Assembly: GCF_024346715.1 (NCBI RefSeq)
Contig: NZ_AP024852.1
Coordinates: 1,612,001-1,676,000 of the forward strand
Source of the DNA: Photobacterium swingsii
GTDB taxonomy: Bacteria > Pseudomonadota > Gammaproteobacteria > Enterobacterales > Vibrionaceae
DNA: 64,000 nucleotides
Direction: 5' to 3'
This document shows, one piece after another, positions 1 to 8,507 of the stretch (positions within the stretch are counted from its first letter, which is position 1; each line of letters opens with the position of its first letter). The notes below the pieces were generated by a model, which had not been told where the DNA came from, did not search any database, and saw only the letters and a program-made list of their open reading frames with translations. Made by a program: the position numbers and the translations under genes.

Positions 1-3000
1 CGGCGACAATCGATCCCGAGCGTTTCTCTAAGCATTTCCACAATGCACCTATTATTGAAGTGTCGGGTCGAACGTACCCAGTGGAAACGCGTTACCGCCC
101 AATTACTGAAGACGGTGATGATACCGATCGCGATCAACTTCAGGCGATTTTTGATGCGGTTGATGAACTGTGCGATGAAGGGCTAGGGGATATCCTGATC
201 TTCATGAACGGTGAGCGTGAAATTCGAGATACGGCCGATGCGTTAGAAAAGCGTAATTTGCGTGATACTGAAATTCTGCCACTCTATGCACGTTTGTCTG
301 CGGGCGAACAAAATCGGGTATTCCAGTCACATTCTGGTCGCCGTATTGTGCTATCAACCAACGTGGCTGAAACTTCACTAACCGTACCGGGTATTAAGTA
401 CGTTATCGACCCAGGTACAGCCCGTATCAGTCGCTATAGCTACCGTACCAAAGTACAGCGTCTACCGATTGAAGCGATTTCTCAAGCGAGTGCGAATCAG
501 CGTAAAGGTCGTTGTGGTCGTGTGCAGGAAGGTATCTGTATTCGCCTTTACTCGGAAGAAGATTTCTTATCGCGTCCTGAGTTTACTGATCCAGAAATTC
601 TGCGTACTAACTTAGCATCAGTTATTTTGCAGATGACCGCGATTGGTTTGGGTGATATTCAAGCCTTCCCGTTTGTTGAAGCGCCTGATAACCGTAACAT
701 CCAAGATGGTATCCGTCTCTTAGATGAGTTGGGTGCAATCAACAATAAAGCAACTGATCCGCGTAAGCGTTTAACGCAACTTGGTCGTCAACTTGCACGT
801 CTGCCGATTGATCCGCGTTTAGCGCGTATGGTACTTGAAGCGCCGAAACAAGGTGCGCTGCGAGAAGTGATGATCATCGCCTGCGCCTTGTCGATTCAAG
901 ATCCGCGTGAGCGTCCTTCAGAGAAAAAACAAGCCTCTGATGAGAAGCATCGTCGCTTTAACGACAAAGACTCTGATTTCTTAAGCTATGTAAACCTATG
1001 GGATTACGTGCAAGAACAGCAAAAAGAGTTATCAGGTAATCAGTTCCGCCGCCAGTGTAAAAAAGATTACCTGAACTACCTGCGTGTACGTGAATGGCAA
1101 GACATTTACTACCAAGTATCTCAGGTAGTGAAAGAGCTTGATTTCAGAATTAACGAACAAGAAGCCAGCTACCAAGGTGTTCATACCGCTTTACTTGCGG
1201 GTATGTTGTCGCATATTGGTTTGAAAGACCAAGAGAAAAATGAATACCAAGGTGCACGTAATGCGCGCTTTAATATTTTCCCTGGTTCTGGCATTTTCAA
1301 GAAACAGCCAAAGTGGGTGATGGTTGCTGAGTTGGTTGAAACCTCACGTTTATGGGGCCGTGTTGCTGCGAAAATTCAACCTGAATGGGTAGAGCCTCTC
1401 GCACAACACTTGATCAAGCGTAGCTACAGTGAACCGCACTGGGAGAAGAAACAAGCCGCAGTCTTCGCCTTTGAAAAAGTGATGCTTTATGGGATCCCTG
1501 TGGTTGGGAAACGTAAAGTGAATTACGGCAATATTGATGCGCAAGTCTCGCGTGAGATCTTTATTCGTTCAGCGCTGGTGGAAGGGGATTGGGAAACCAA
1601 GCATAAGTTCTTCCATCAAAACCGTAAGTTGCTGCGCGAAGTTGAAGAACTGGAGCATAAATCACGTCGTCGCGATATTTTGATCGACGATGATCAGCTG
1701 TTCGAGTTTTATGATCAACGCATAGAGCACGTTGTTGTGTCTGGTCGCCACTTCGATTCATGGTGGAAGAAAGCGTCTCGTGAAAACAATGAGCTATTGA
1801 ACTTTGAACGTGAAATGCTGTTCCGAGGTGATGCAAGCCATGTCACAGATTTGGATTATCCGAACTTCTGGCATCAAGGTGGGCTAAAACTTAAGCTGAG
1901 TTACCAGTTTGAACCGGGTGAAGATAACGATGGTGTGACTGTTCACATTCCATTGCCGATTTTGAACCAAGTTGAGCCTGATGGGTTTGATTGGCAAATT
2001 CCGGGTCTACGCCAAGAGTTGGTGATTGCGTTAATTAAGTCGCTGCCTAAGCCAATTCGCCGTAGCTTTGTGCCTGCGCCAAACTATGCTGACGCGTTTT
2101 TATCTCGTGTTGAAGCGCAATCCATGCCTTTACTTGATGCGCTTGAGAAAGAGCTTAAACGCATGACGGGTGTGACAGTCCTACGTGAAGACTGGAAGCC
2201 TGAACAAGTACCTGATCACTTGAAGATTACGTATCGCAGTGTTGATCACCGCAATCGTAAACTAAAAGAGAGCAAAGACTTGTTCGGGTTGAAAGAAAGC
2301 TTGAAAGACAAGGTGCAAGAAACACTGTCGCAAGTGGCAGATGATGATATTGAGCAAGAAGGCCTGAAAACCTGGAGTTTTGGCACGCTACCTGAGCGTT
2401 ACCAGCAAAAACGTGGTGGCTTTGAAGTGAAAGCCTTCCCTGCATTGGTTGATAACAAAGACTCGGTTGGCATTAAGCTGTTCGAAACTCAGGAAGAACA
2501 GCAAACGGTTATGCAGCAAGGTTTGCGCCGTTTGGTGTTACTGAATGTGCCTTCGCCGATTAAATACTTACATGCAAACTTACCGAATAAATCAAAGTTA
2601 GGTTTGTATTTTAACCCTTACGGGCGCGTGTTAGATTTAATTGATGACTGTATTGCATGTGGTATTGATAAGCTGCTAGAGCAACAAGGCGGATTAGTTT
2701 GGGAGTCGGAGAAATTTGAAGCTACCAAAGAGTTTATTCGTGCTGAACTTGGCGATACAGTTGTGGATGTCGCCAAGCAAGTGGAAGAAATTCTTACCAC
2801 GGCTTTCTCTATCAATAAGCGCTTAAAAGGTCGCGTTGATCTGACAATGGCGTTTGCTTTATCAGATATAAAAGCACAAATTGATGGCTTAATCTTTAAA
2901 GGCTTTGCCACTGAGTGTGGTTGGAAACGTTTGCCAGATATTCTTCGTTACATGCGTGCGATTGAACGTCGTATGGAGAAGTTGCCGATCGATCCAAATA

Positions 3001-3212
3001 AAGATCGTGTTCATATTTTGAAGATTGAGTCAGTTGTGAGTGACTACAAAGAACTACTGAACAAGATTCCAAAAGGGCAACCAGTACCAGAGCCAGTGAA
3101 AGAGATTCGCTGGATGATTGAAGAGCTGCGTGTAAGCTACTTTGCTCAGCAGTTAGGGACACCTTACCCAGTCTCTGATAAGCGTGTGCGTAACGCAATT
3201 AACGAGTGTTAA
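1..3212 (+). CDS. hrpA: ATP-dependent RNA helicase HrpA, C-terminal part (5' end outside window)
   Basis: This is the 3' two thirds or more of a DEAH-box RNA helicase. The reading frame is open from the first bases: SATID-like residues ATIDPERFSKHF precede the valine codon at position 60, so the gene starts upstream of the window. Helicase motif V (STNVAETSLTVPG) and motif VI (QRKGRCGR) are present, followed by the helicase-associated domain and a long C-terminal DUF3418-type region typical of HrpA, which is about 1300 residues in full. HrpA acts on mRNA and on stalled ribosomes in the cytoplasm. The preceding helicase motifs I-III lie outside the window. A terminator follows the stop codon. 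The family assignment is firm. Confidence 0.95.
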   Translation, partial: ATIDPERFSKHFHNAPIIEVSGRTYPVETRYRPITEDGDDTDRDQLQAIFDAVDELCDEGLGDILIFMNGEREIRDTADALEKRNLRDTEILPLYARLSAGEQNRVFQSHSGRRIVLSTNVAETSLTVPGIKYVIDPGTARISRYSYRTKVQRLPIEAISQASANQRKGRCGRVQEGICIRLYSEEDFLSRPEFTDPEILRTNLASVILQMTAIGLGDIQAFPFVEAPDNRNIQDGIRLLDELGAINNKATDPRKRLTQLGRQLARLPIDPRLARMVLEAPKQGALREVMIIACALSIQDPRERPSEKKQASDEKHRRFNDKDSDFLSYVNLWDYVQEQQKELSGNQFRRQCKKDYLNYLRVREWQDIYYQVSQVVKELDFRINEQEASYQGVHTALLAGMLSHIGLKDQEKNEYQGARNARFNIFPGSGIFKKQPKWVMVAELVETSRLWGRVAAKIQPEWVEPLAQHLIKRSYSEPHWEKKQAAVFAFEKVMLYGIPVVGKRKVNYGNIDAQVSREIFIRSALVEGDWETKHKFFHQNRKLLREVEELEHKSRRRDILIDDDQLFEFYDQRIEHVVVSGRHFDSWWKKASRENNELLNFEREMLFRGDASHVTDLDYPNFWHQGGLKLKLSYQFEPGEDNDGVTVHIPLPILNQVEPDGFDWQIPGLRQELVIALIKSLPKPIRRSFVPAPNYADAFLSRVEAQSMPLLDALEKELKRMTGVTVLREDWKPEQVPDHLKITYRSVDHRNRKLKESKDLFGLKESLKDKVQETLSQVADDDIEQEGLKTWSFGTLPERYQQKRGGFEVKAFPALVDNKDSVGIKLFETQEEQQTVMQQGLRRLVLLNVPSPIKYLHANLPNKSKLGLYFNPYGRVLDLIDDCIACGIDKLLEQQGGLVWESEKFEATKEFIRAELGDTVVDVAKQVEEILTTAFSINKRLKGRVDLTMAFALSDIKAQIDGLIFKGFATECGWKRLPDILRYMRAIERRMEKLPIDPNKDRVHILKIESVVSDYKELLNKIPKGQPVPEPVKEIRWMIEELRVSYFAQQLGTPYPVSDKRVRNAINEC

Positions 3213-3246
3213 TGCGAAACTAAAACGCGGACAATAAAAAACAAGA

Positions 3247-3280
3247 ACCGAAGTCTTAGTAATAAGGCTTCGGTTTTTTA
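3247..3280 (+). terminator. Intrinsic terminator of hrpA
   Basis: ACCGAAG pairs with CTTCGGT (extended by TCTTA/TAAGG) around a short loop and is followed by a run of T. It lies 35 bp after the hrpA stop. Confidence 0.85.
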
Positions 3281-3309
3281 TTGGCTAATATTGATGCGCA
3301 GCCAAAACA

Positions 3310-3335
3310 AAAAACGGAGCCTGAGCTCCGTTTTT
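3310..3335. terminator. Bidirectional terminator, mainly for gsk
   Basis: ACGGAGC-CTGA-GCTCCGT is flanked by A-run and T-run, so it can work on both strands. On the minus strand it comes about 35 bp after the gsk stop. Confidence 0.8.
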
Positions 3336-3367
3336 AGTCTATTGATGATCTTGCTAAGAAGTGGGAA

Positions 3368-4672
3368 TTAACGTTCCCAGTAATCTTCTTTCAGACAGTC
3401 TTCACGCTCTGGTAGACCACGTGATAGGCGAGGAGCGTGCTGTGTTAGCACTTCGTAGCTTACACGGTTAGAGTAGCGACAGATTTGTGAGAATGACGAG
3501 TAAGACAAGAACTCTGCTTGGTGCTTAGACGAATTTGGCACGTTCGCTTTGTGGAAGCCGTTAGCAGACATATCGTGCAGTAATGCAGATAGCGCAGCAT
3601 CACCAGCACCATTGGTGTTTTTGATTTCAACAGGGCCACCTAGGTAAGGTGCAATGTGTGAGTAAACACGTAGTGGTTTCACACAATCTGATTTACGCAT
3701 AGGACGGCTAAATTCGTATTTGTTGAATTCGGCAATTTGGCCAGGAAGAAGCGGGTGAGTAGACTCACGCTTTAATTCGTCTTCAGTGTAGCCAGCCATG
3801 TACAAGCCAACAGGGCCAGCAGTACATAGCACCATATCAACCCACTCAAGTGCTTTGTCAGCAGCTAATAGTGGATCTTTCTCACCTGTTAGGGCTTCAC
3901 CTTCTTCTTCGTTCATTGCTACACAAGTAACGTGCTCTTTTAAGAACTCAATCCACCATTCTTTCTTATCTTCGATCACGTATTTCGTGCCAAGTGTAAG
4001 AACGACAGGGACGTTGTGTTTTTTAGCAAATTCGATAGCACGTAATGCGGCATCTTTCATTGGGTCGGTTGGTTTACCGCGCACAAGGTAAGATGAAAGC
4101 ACTAAAGCTGCCGCATTTTCAAATGCGCACTCAGGGATGCTATCTGGACGAAGTTGGTTCATATCACCTTCGTTGATCGCAAACGTACGTTCGCCATCTT
4201 CAGTGATAAGGGTGTAGCAGCGGCCGATTGGACCATCGACAGGCTGTAAGAAATCTAAGTCCATACGGCTAGATGTATTACATAGGTAGCGGTAAGCGTA
4301 AGAACCAATTTTTAGATCTTTGCTCATTACACCCAGTAAAATTGACTTATCGTCTGCCAATACAGAGTAGTTATGTAGGGTATTACCTATAGTATCGCCA
4401 GGGTACTCGTGGCTGATCAGGTTTCGCTCTTTCAGTTCTTCGTAAAGCAGTTCAGCTTTATCTTGGTCAAGAACAAGCGAGTGTCCTTTACTCAGAGAAT
4501 GGCGAGCCAGAAACTCGTCATCAACACGTGCTTCAATATCAACAATGGTCTGACCGACGCCTACAATGTGAGCGCGAGCAAGTGGATTTTCTTGTTGAAT
4601 TTGAGCCATTAATGGATCGCGGGCATTGACTGGGAAGTAATGCTTAGACTTACGCTGACCAGGAAATTTCAT
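3368..4672 (-). CDS. gsk: Inosine-guanosine kinase
   Basis: Cytoplasmic PfkB/ribokinase-family kinase that phosphorylates inosine and guanosine to IMP and GMP in purine salvage. Its 434 residues match the length of E. coli Gsk, and the N-terminus (MKFPGQRKSKHYFPVNARDP) is nearly the same as the enterobacterial one. The PfkB signature NTNGAGDAAL begins at residue 352, with GAGD at 355-358 carrying the catalytic aspartate. The start is the ATG directly before this conserved N-terminus. The gene stands alone on the minus strand, convergent with hrpA, and ends at a strong terminator. Assignment is secure by length, N-terminus and signature. Confidence 0.95.
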   Translation of the reverse strand: MKFPGQRKSKHYFPVNARDPLMAQIQQENPLARAHIVGVGQTIVDIEARVDDEFLARHSLSKGHSLVLDQDKAELLYEELKERNLISHEYPGDTIGNTLHNYSVLADDKSILLGVMSKDLKIGSYAYRYLCNTSSRMDLDFLQPVDGPIGRCYTLITEDGERTFAINEGDMNQLRPDSIPECAFENAAALVLSSYLVRGKPTDPMKDAALRAIEFAKKHNVPVVLTLGTKYVIEDKKEWWIEFLKEHVTCVAMNEEEGEALTGEKDPLLAADKALEWVDMVLCTAGPVGLYMAGYTEDELKRESTHPLLPGQIAEFNKYEFSRPMRKSDCVKPLRVYSHIAPYLGGPVEIKNTNGAGDAALSALLHDMSANGFHKANVPNSSKHQAEFLSYSSFSQICRYSNRVSYEVLTQHAPRLSRGLPEREDCLKEDYWER

Positions 4673-5129
4673 GCTGTAGTAAAGGCTATTTGTTTAGGGG
4701 ATTTTGATTTGATTCTACCACAGAAATAAAAGAAACAACCGTTTTCATCACAAACTAATGACAAAAAGGTGCCTTACGGCTCTTTTTTAATCGACACTGG
4801 TCACGTTTTTGGTTCTTTGAGCGAAAAACGGAGCATGATAGTCCTTCAAATTTACTCTGTAGCTGGAGGTTACTCTTATTTATCTACGCATTGGTTGAAT
4901 TCGGGACGACATTCTTTATGAGAGCTAATTTGGCGTATGTTGTTTTATTCTTGCGGAAAATAGAATCATGTTAATGGGCAAAAAGAAAAAGAAAAAGAAA
5001 AAGAAAAAGAAAAAGAAAAAGAAATGAAGAGGGTAGAGTCAGGGGGAGATAGGTCAAGGAGAGCAAAGAGAAGAAATGATCACCTGAGCCAGCTTGTCGC
5101 ACAGGCAATCATTCATAGGATGGGCAAAG
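4673..5129. other. Intergenic region upstream of gsk
   Basis: This 457-bp stretch holds the presumed gsk promoter at its left edge and the AAAAAG hexanucleotide tract at 4980-5021. The short reading frame after the tract (5024-5230) overlaps the end of the DUF2786 gene on the other strand and looks spurious. I see no other gene. Confidence 0.6.
4980..5021 (+). repeat. (AAAAAG)7 hexanucleotide tandem repeat
   Basis: Seven exact AAAAAG units in a row, a pure purine tract on the + strand. It lies in the gap between the divergent side of gsk and the 3' side of the DUF2786 gene. Tracts like this can change length by slipped-strand mispairing. Confidence 0.95.
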
Positions 5130-5825
5130 TTAGTCGAGTAACAATTTCTCAGCAGGTCGACTACCATCGACAGGGCGGTTTACCGAGATACTACGGCCTT
5201 TTTTCATGCCTTTTTCATAGTCATCGGTGATGCCTTTCATCGCTTCTTGAAGCTGTTGCTTGAAAGTTTCGCGATCGATGTTTGCGAATTCTTTATCTAT
5301 GTAGTTGGTCAGGCGTTCTTCATGGTCATCATTAGAACTTAGCACGGGAAGTTTTTCTAATGCACCCTCTAACCAGCCAGCAAGAAATGATGATACACGG
5401 CGTGTAACTTCACTCGAACTTGCACCTGTACCTGCAAAGCTATTACGAAATTGTCCCGTTTGTTGGTTCATTTCACGGTAGACAATATCAAATGCAAATG
5501 CTGCGAAAATTGCGCGTTCAGCAACACCGATAAATTCTGCTTCTTTAAGCCCTTTATAGTTTGTTAACACACATTCCACGCCAAAACGGCGGTTAATGCC
5601 ACGGATGATCTTAAGAATCTGTGGGCTAACTTCACTTGGTAGCAGGGTTTTACTTTTGGTTTTACCCATTTTGATGAATTCAACATCGTCTTTGTCTAAG
5701 CCGTATTTCAACATCAAGCGGTGAGCCATGCGAATGGCTTGTGCGGCCTCGTTGACGTTAGCAGAGTTACCAAGCTCTAAGCATTTAGCAATTTTTTTCA
5801 GTGCTTTTCGCTTATTTTCAGACAT
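5130..5825 (-). CDS. DUF2786 domain protein
   Basis: A 231-residue soluble protein. The N-terminal 40-50 residues (from KALKKIAKCLELGNSANVNE to about MLKYGLDKDDVEF) have the helical pattern of DUF2786, found in many proteobacterial and phage proteins. The middle part (about 60-170) resembles the domain usually attached to it. The C-terminus is basic (YEKGMKKGRSIS). The function is not known. I see no signal peptide or membrane segment. The ATG at 5825 has only a weak GAG-type ribosome site (GAGTGTGATTGA). It is a single-gene unit. Confidence 0.75.
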   Translation of the reverse strand: MSENKRKALKKIAKCLELGNSANVNEAAQAIRMAHRLMLKYGLDKDDVEFIKMGKTKSKTLLPSEVSPQILKIIRGINRRFGVECVLTNYKGLKEAEFIGVAERAIFAAFAFDIVYREMNQQTGQFRNSFAGTGASSSEVTRRVSSFLAGWLEGALEKLPVLSSNDDHEERLTNYIDKEFANIDRETFKQQLQEAMKGITDDYEKGMKKGRSISVNRPVDGSRPAEKLLLD

Positions 5826-6003
5826 TCAATCACACTCACTATAAAACGGGGGACGTATTTTAACTGTTTTTGAATGAAATTTCAGAGAAAATTTTCGTCT
5901 AAGAGGAGGAGGCTGCCTTCATAAACTTGAGGAAAACAAGAAGGCTGAGCATAATGCGTTTATAACGTTACATACCGCCAATGGCATAAGTGCAGATATT
6001 CCT

Positions 6004-6978
6004 ATGACAGACCTTTATCAGTCAATCGATGTACCCTTCAACTATCGTCACACCTGCTGGTTCTGTGGTGAGCCTTATTTTGAATCATATGGGTTTATGC
6101 CATCGCCTAATTACGAGCATCAAGCTCACCCTTTGATGTTGCCATGCTGCCAAGAATGTTTCACTAGCTGTAAATCAATCAAGGTGAGTAGCTTAGATTT
6201 ATTGCGCGATAAAGTGAAAGAGCAGTTGCATAAGCGTTATGCAAAACATCTACAGATTGGCGTGAATTGGACAAAAGAAGAGTTAGAAGATTGCGAATTT
6301 GAAGGTAAAGCCTTAGAGGGCTTTCGTGAAAGTGCATGGGCGATGTTCGAGATCGCGAAAGAGCGGGTTAATTATCAGGGATGGCCGGTTAGCATTGATG
6401 GTATTCCTGTTGCTGGCATGACCAATGTTTTCCAGTTTGAATTTGACGGCATTTGTTACACAGGGTTAAATCATGCTGTGCAGCAGTTAGCATTGAAACA
6501 TGGCATTCCTCAACCTTATTTAGAGAAAGTTGTTGAGTTAGTTGGCCGCAGTAAAATGGCCTATGCTTTACGTTTTTGTAAAACGTCTTATGGGTATTCT
6601 GATGCACAAATTGCAGCCAGTTTAGATAGCTTAAAAGCGCTTCTTGCAGAAGAAGCCGTCAACGAGTCAATGGTGGATAGTCCTGCTGTTACGTCGACGC
6701 GATCACGCGAATTTTCGATAAGTGAGATCCATGATTTGATTTTGTATCGGACACAAATTTCAGCTTATGCGATTCAATGGGCACTGGAGCGAGGGATTGA
6801 CACCTTGCACAAACTTGCCGTTCAAGAAGATGCATTTTTCGAGCACTTTGCAAAAGACTCAGAAATGGTCGCTTTCACCTATTTTAATGGCTTACAGATC
6901 TACTTAGAAAAGCGGGAAACTGATCCTTTATGGGCAGAGCAGGAAGATCCAAATCGTGAGCTATTTGCGCGTTTGTAG
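6004..6978 (+). CDS. Conserved hypothetical protein with N-terminal Cys-rich zinc-binding-like motif
   Basis: I do not recognise this 324-residue protein. Near the N-terminus there is a CWFCGEP motif at about residue 19 and a second CCQECF motif at about 57, together a C-x2-C ... C-x2-C arrangement that could bind zinc in a treble-clef or ribbon fold. The rest is predicted soluble, rich in acidic residues and mostly helical, with no membrane segment. The ribosome site before the ATG at 6004 is weak. A hairpin at 7011-7037 follows. The base composition is like that of its neighbours, so it looks like a resident gene of the host group rather than a recent arrival. Confidence 0.65.
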   Translation: MTDLYQSIDVPFNYRHTCWFCGEPYFESYGFMPSPNYEHQAHPLMLPCCQECFTSCKSIKVSSLDLLRDKVKEQLHKRYAKHLQIGVNWTKEELEDCEFEGKALEGFRESAWAMFEIAKERVNYQGWPVSIDGIPVAGMTNVFQFEFDGICYTGLNHAVQQLALKHGIPQPYLEKVVELVGRSKMAYALRFCKTSYGYSDAQIAASLDSLKALLAEEAVNESMVDSPAVTSTRSREFSISEIHDLILYRTQISAYAIQWALERGIDTLHKLAVQEDAFFEHFAKDSEMVAFTYFNGLQIYLEKRETDPLWAEQEDPNRELFARL

Positions 6979-7010
6979 TATGGCGGTTTAATAGATAGTA
7001 GAAGAATAGT

Positions 7011-7037
7011 AAAACGCCCAGTATTGCTGGGCGTTGT
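7011..7037 (-). terminator. Hairpin terminator between convergent genes
   Basis: ACGCCCAG-TATT-GCTGGGCGT. The T-run (TTTT) is on the minus-strand side, so it best serves the DUF411 gene. Confidence 0.6.
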
Positions 7038-7065
7038 CGTATGACTAACTGTCTTTATGTGTCGT

Positions 7066-7509
7066 TTATTGGTTGTAGCGTGACCAAACCATGGTTCTAC
7101 CATTCTTATCGAATGCTAATACTTCAAATGCTTGTTTGGTATCGCCTTGCTCCATACCAGGTGAACCAATAGGCATGCCTGGTACGGTTAGACCAATCAT
7201 GCGCTGCGGTTTTTCTGCTAAAAAGCGTTTAATGTCTTCAGCTGGCACATGACCTTCAAAGGTATAACCGTCGATTTGGGCTGTATGGCATGACGCAAGT
7301 TCAGGCTGTAAGCCGAGCTTAATTTTAATGGGTGTCATTTCAGCTGTTTTTACTACATCTAAGTCAAAGCCATTTTCTTCCATATGCTCAACCCATGCGC
7401 CACAACAGCCACAATACGGTGATTGATAGTTTGTGCCTTGAATTGCTTTGGCCATTGAGAAAGAGCTAAAAGTAAGCAGTGATAGGGCAACTAAACGTGA
7501 AAATTTCAT
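7066..7509 (-). CDS. DUF411 family periplasmic metal-binding protein
   Basis: A 147-residue exported protein of the DUF411 family, often found next to copper-resistance genes. The chosen start is the ATG at 7509, preceded by AGGAG at good spacing; the longer frame to 7707 adds a non-conserved N-terminus and has no such site. A signal peptide (MKFSRLVALSLLTFSSFSMA) is followed by SPYCGCCGAWVEHM, the conserved CGCC motif. The central part contains the invariant ELASCHTA and GHVPAEDI, and then GLTVPGMPIGSPGME. The cysteines and methionines suggest binding of copper(I). The gene lies 221 bp downstream of, and on the same strand as, a Cys/His/Met-rich small protein, which supports a shared role in copper handling. 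Confidence 0.85.
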   Translation of the reverse strand: MKFSRLVALSLLTFSSFSMAKAIQGTNYQSPYCGCCGAWVEHMEENGFDLDVVKTAEMTPIKIKLGLQPELASCHTAQIDGYTFEGHVPAEDIKRFLAEKPQRMIGLTVPGMPIGSPGMEQGDTKQAFEVLAFDKNGRTMVWSRYNQ

Positions 7510-7730
7510 GGTAACTCCTAAAGTTCCCATTCTATTGTGAGTAAACGAGGCTTGTATGTATTGCACAAGGCTTTGCTTCGCGAATGAATAGAACAGGTTA
7601 ATATATTCAAGACCTCTATTTGCTTTTACTGAATAGAGGGTGTGTAAATCAATGAGATACGGCCATAGTTGAATGGCATGTAGCAAGCTTGCTATGACAA
7701 AAAGCACAGCAGCCCTAGGTACAGATTGAT

Positions 7731-8087
7731 TTATGCTTGAACAGGAGGCCTTAAAATACGTTCAGAATAGTCAAACAGTTGACTGACAGGGTCACCATAA
7801 TTATGGCTGTCTGGCATTGTCGACATAGTTAATTGATGAACAAATAAAATGGCAGATGCGGTTGTTGAATGACAATCACTGCTTTGGCAAGTTGTTTTTG
7901 AATCACCATCGCCTTGCATCGACATACAGTGAGATTGTTGCATCATTTCTGAGCTACAACAGTTCTCCATAGTATGTGTGAGGGAAGAGTTGTCAGCCAT
8001 TACAGAAGCACTTGCCGATAGTGGCAAGAAGGTAAGCAGTAGGGCTGCGATAACCCACTGGCATATGAAACGGTTAAACTGTTTCAT
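7731..8087 (-). CDS. Small exported Cys/His/Met-rich protein (copper-related, putative)
   Basis: A 118-residue protein with a clear signal peptide (cleavage near ASASVMA, about residue 28). The mature part is rich in possible metal ligands: ENCCSSEMMQQSHCMSMQ and CQSSDCHS. It ends with a hydrophilic tail. The spacing and composition resemble small periplasmic proteins found in copper-response operons of gamma-proteobacteria. The specific family cannot be named from the sequence alone. The ribosome site AGGAG sits 7 bp before the ATG. The DUF411 gene follows on the same strand. Confidence 0.65.
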   Translation of the reverse strand: MKQFNRFICQWVIAALLLTFLPLSASASVMADNSSLTHTMENCCSSEMMQQSHCMSMQGDGDSKTTCQSSDCHSTTASAILFVHQLTMSTMPDSHNYGDPVSQLFDYSERILRPPVQA

Positions 8088-8507
8088 ATTACGCTCCTGT
8101 AAATAATGGTGATTGAATACAGTGAATTATACGTGTGTTTTTATGTTTAGAAAGATAATTATGATTAAAATTGATAACGACCTCATCCTTAGGCTGTTCG
8201 ACTTGTCTTGTAGCTGGTTTATTTTACCTTAGCGAGACGCAAGTGAACTCTGACCGCGATTCCATTCTCTACTGTAATTTCCAACTAGGCGACAGTAATT
8301 GTTCAGATGTCGTTCTAAGAATGACTTTCTTTTTTCGTGTTTATAATCAAGTGGCGTAATAGCGATTTATCCTTAGTAAATGTTAGAAAAATATAAGTGT
8401 TTTTATTGCAGTTTGGCTAGCTATATCTCTTTGTTTTTCCGACATGTAACGACATAGATTCTAAGTATCACTTAAATACAGCGTCTATATAAAAAGGATT
8501 TATTCTA
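8088..8507. other. Intergenic region between divergent genes
   Basis: The 420-bp gap contains the promoters of the copper-related gene (minus) and the chitinase (plus). The right part is AT-rich. The short frame at 8171-8359 has no ribosome site and no recognisable product. I see no RNA gene. Confidence 0.5.

Noticed and set aside
1350-3198. Several open frames on the minus strand inside hrpA
   Set aside because: They lie opposite a conserved helicase frame, lack ribosome sites and give no recognisable protein.
5024-5230. Basic short frame after the AAAAAG repeat
   Set aside because: It starts within repeat-derived sequence, overlaps the DUF2786 gene on the other strand and has no known match.
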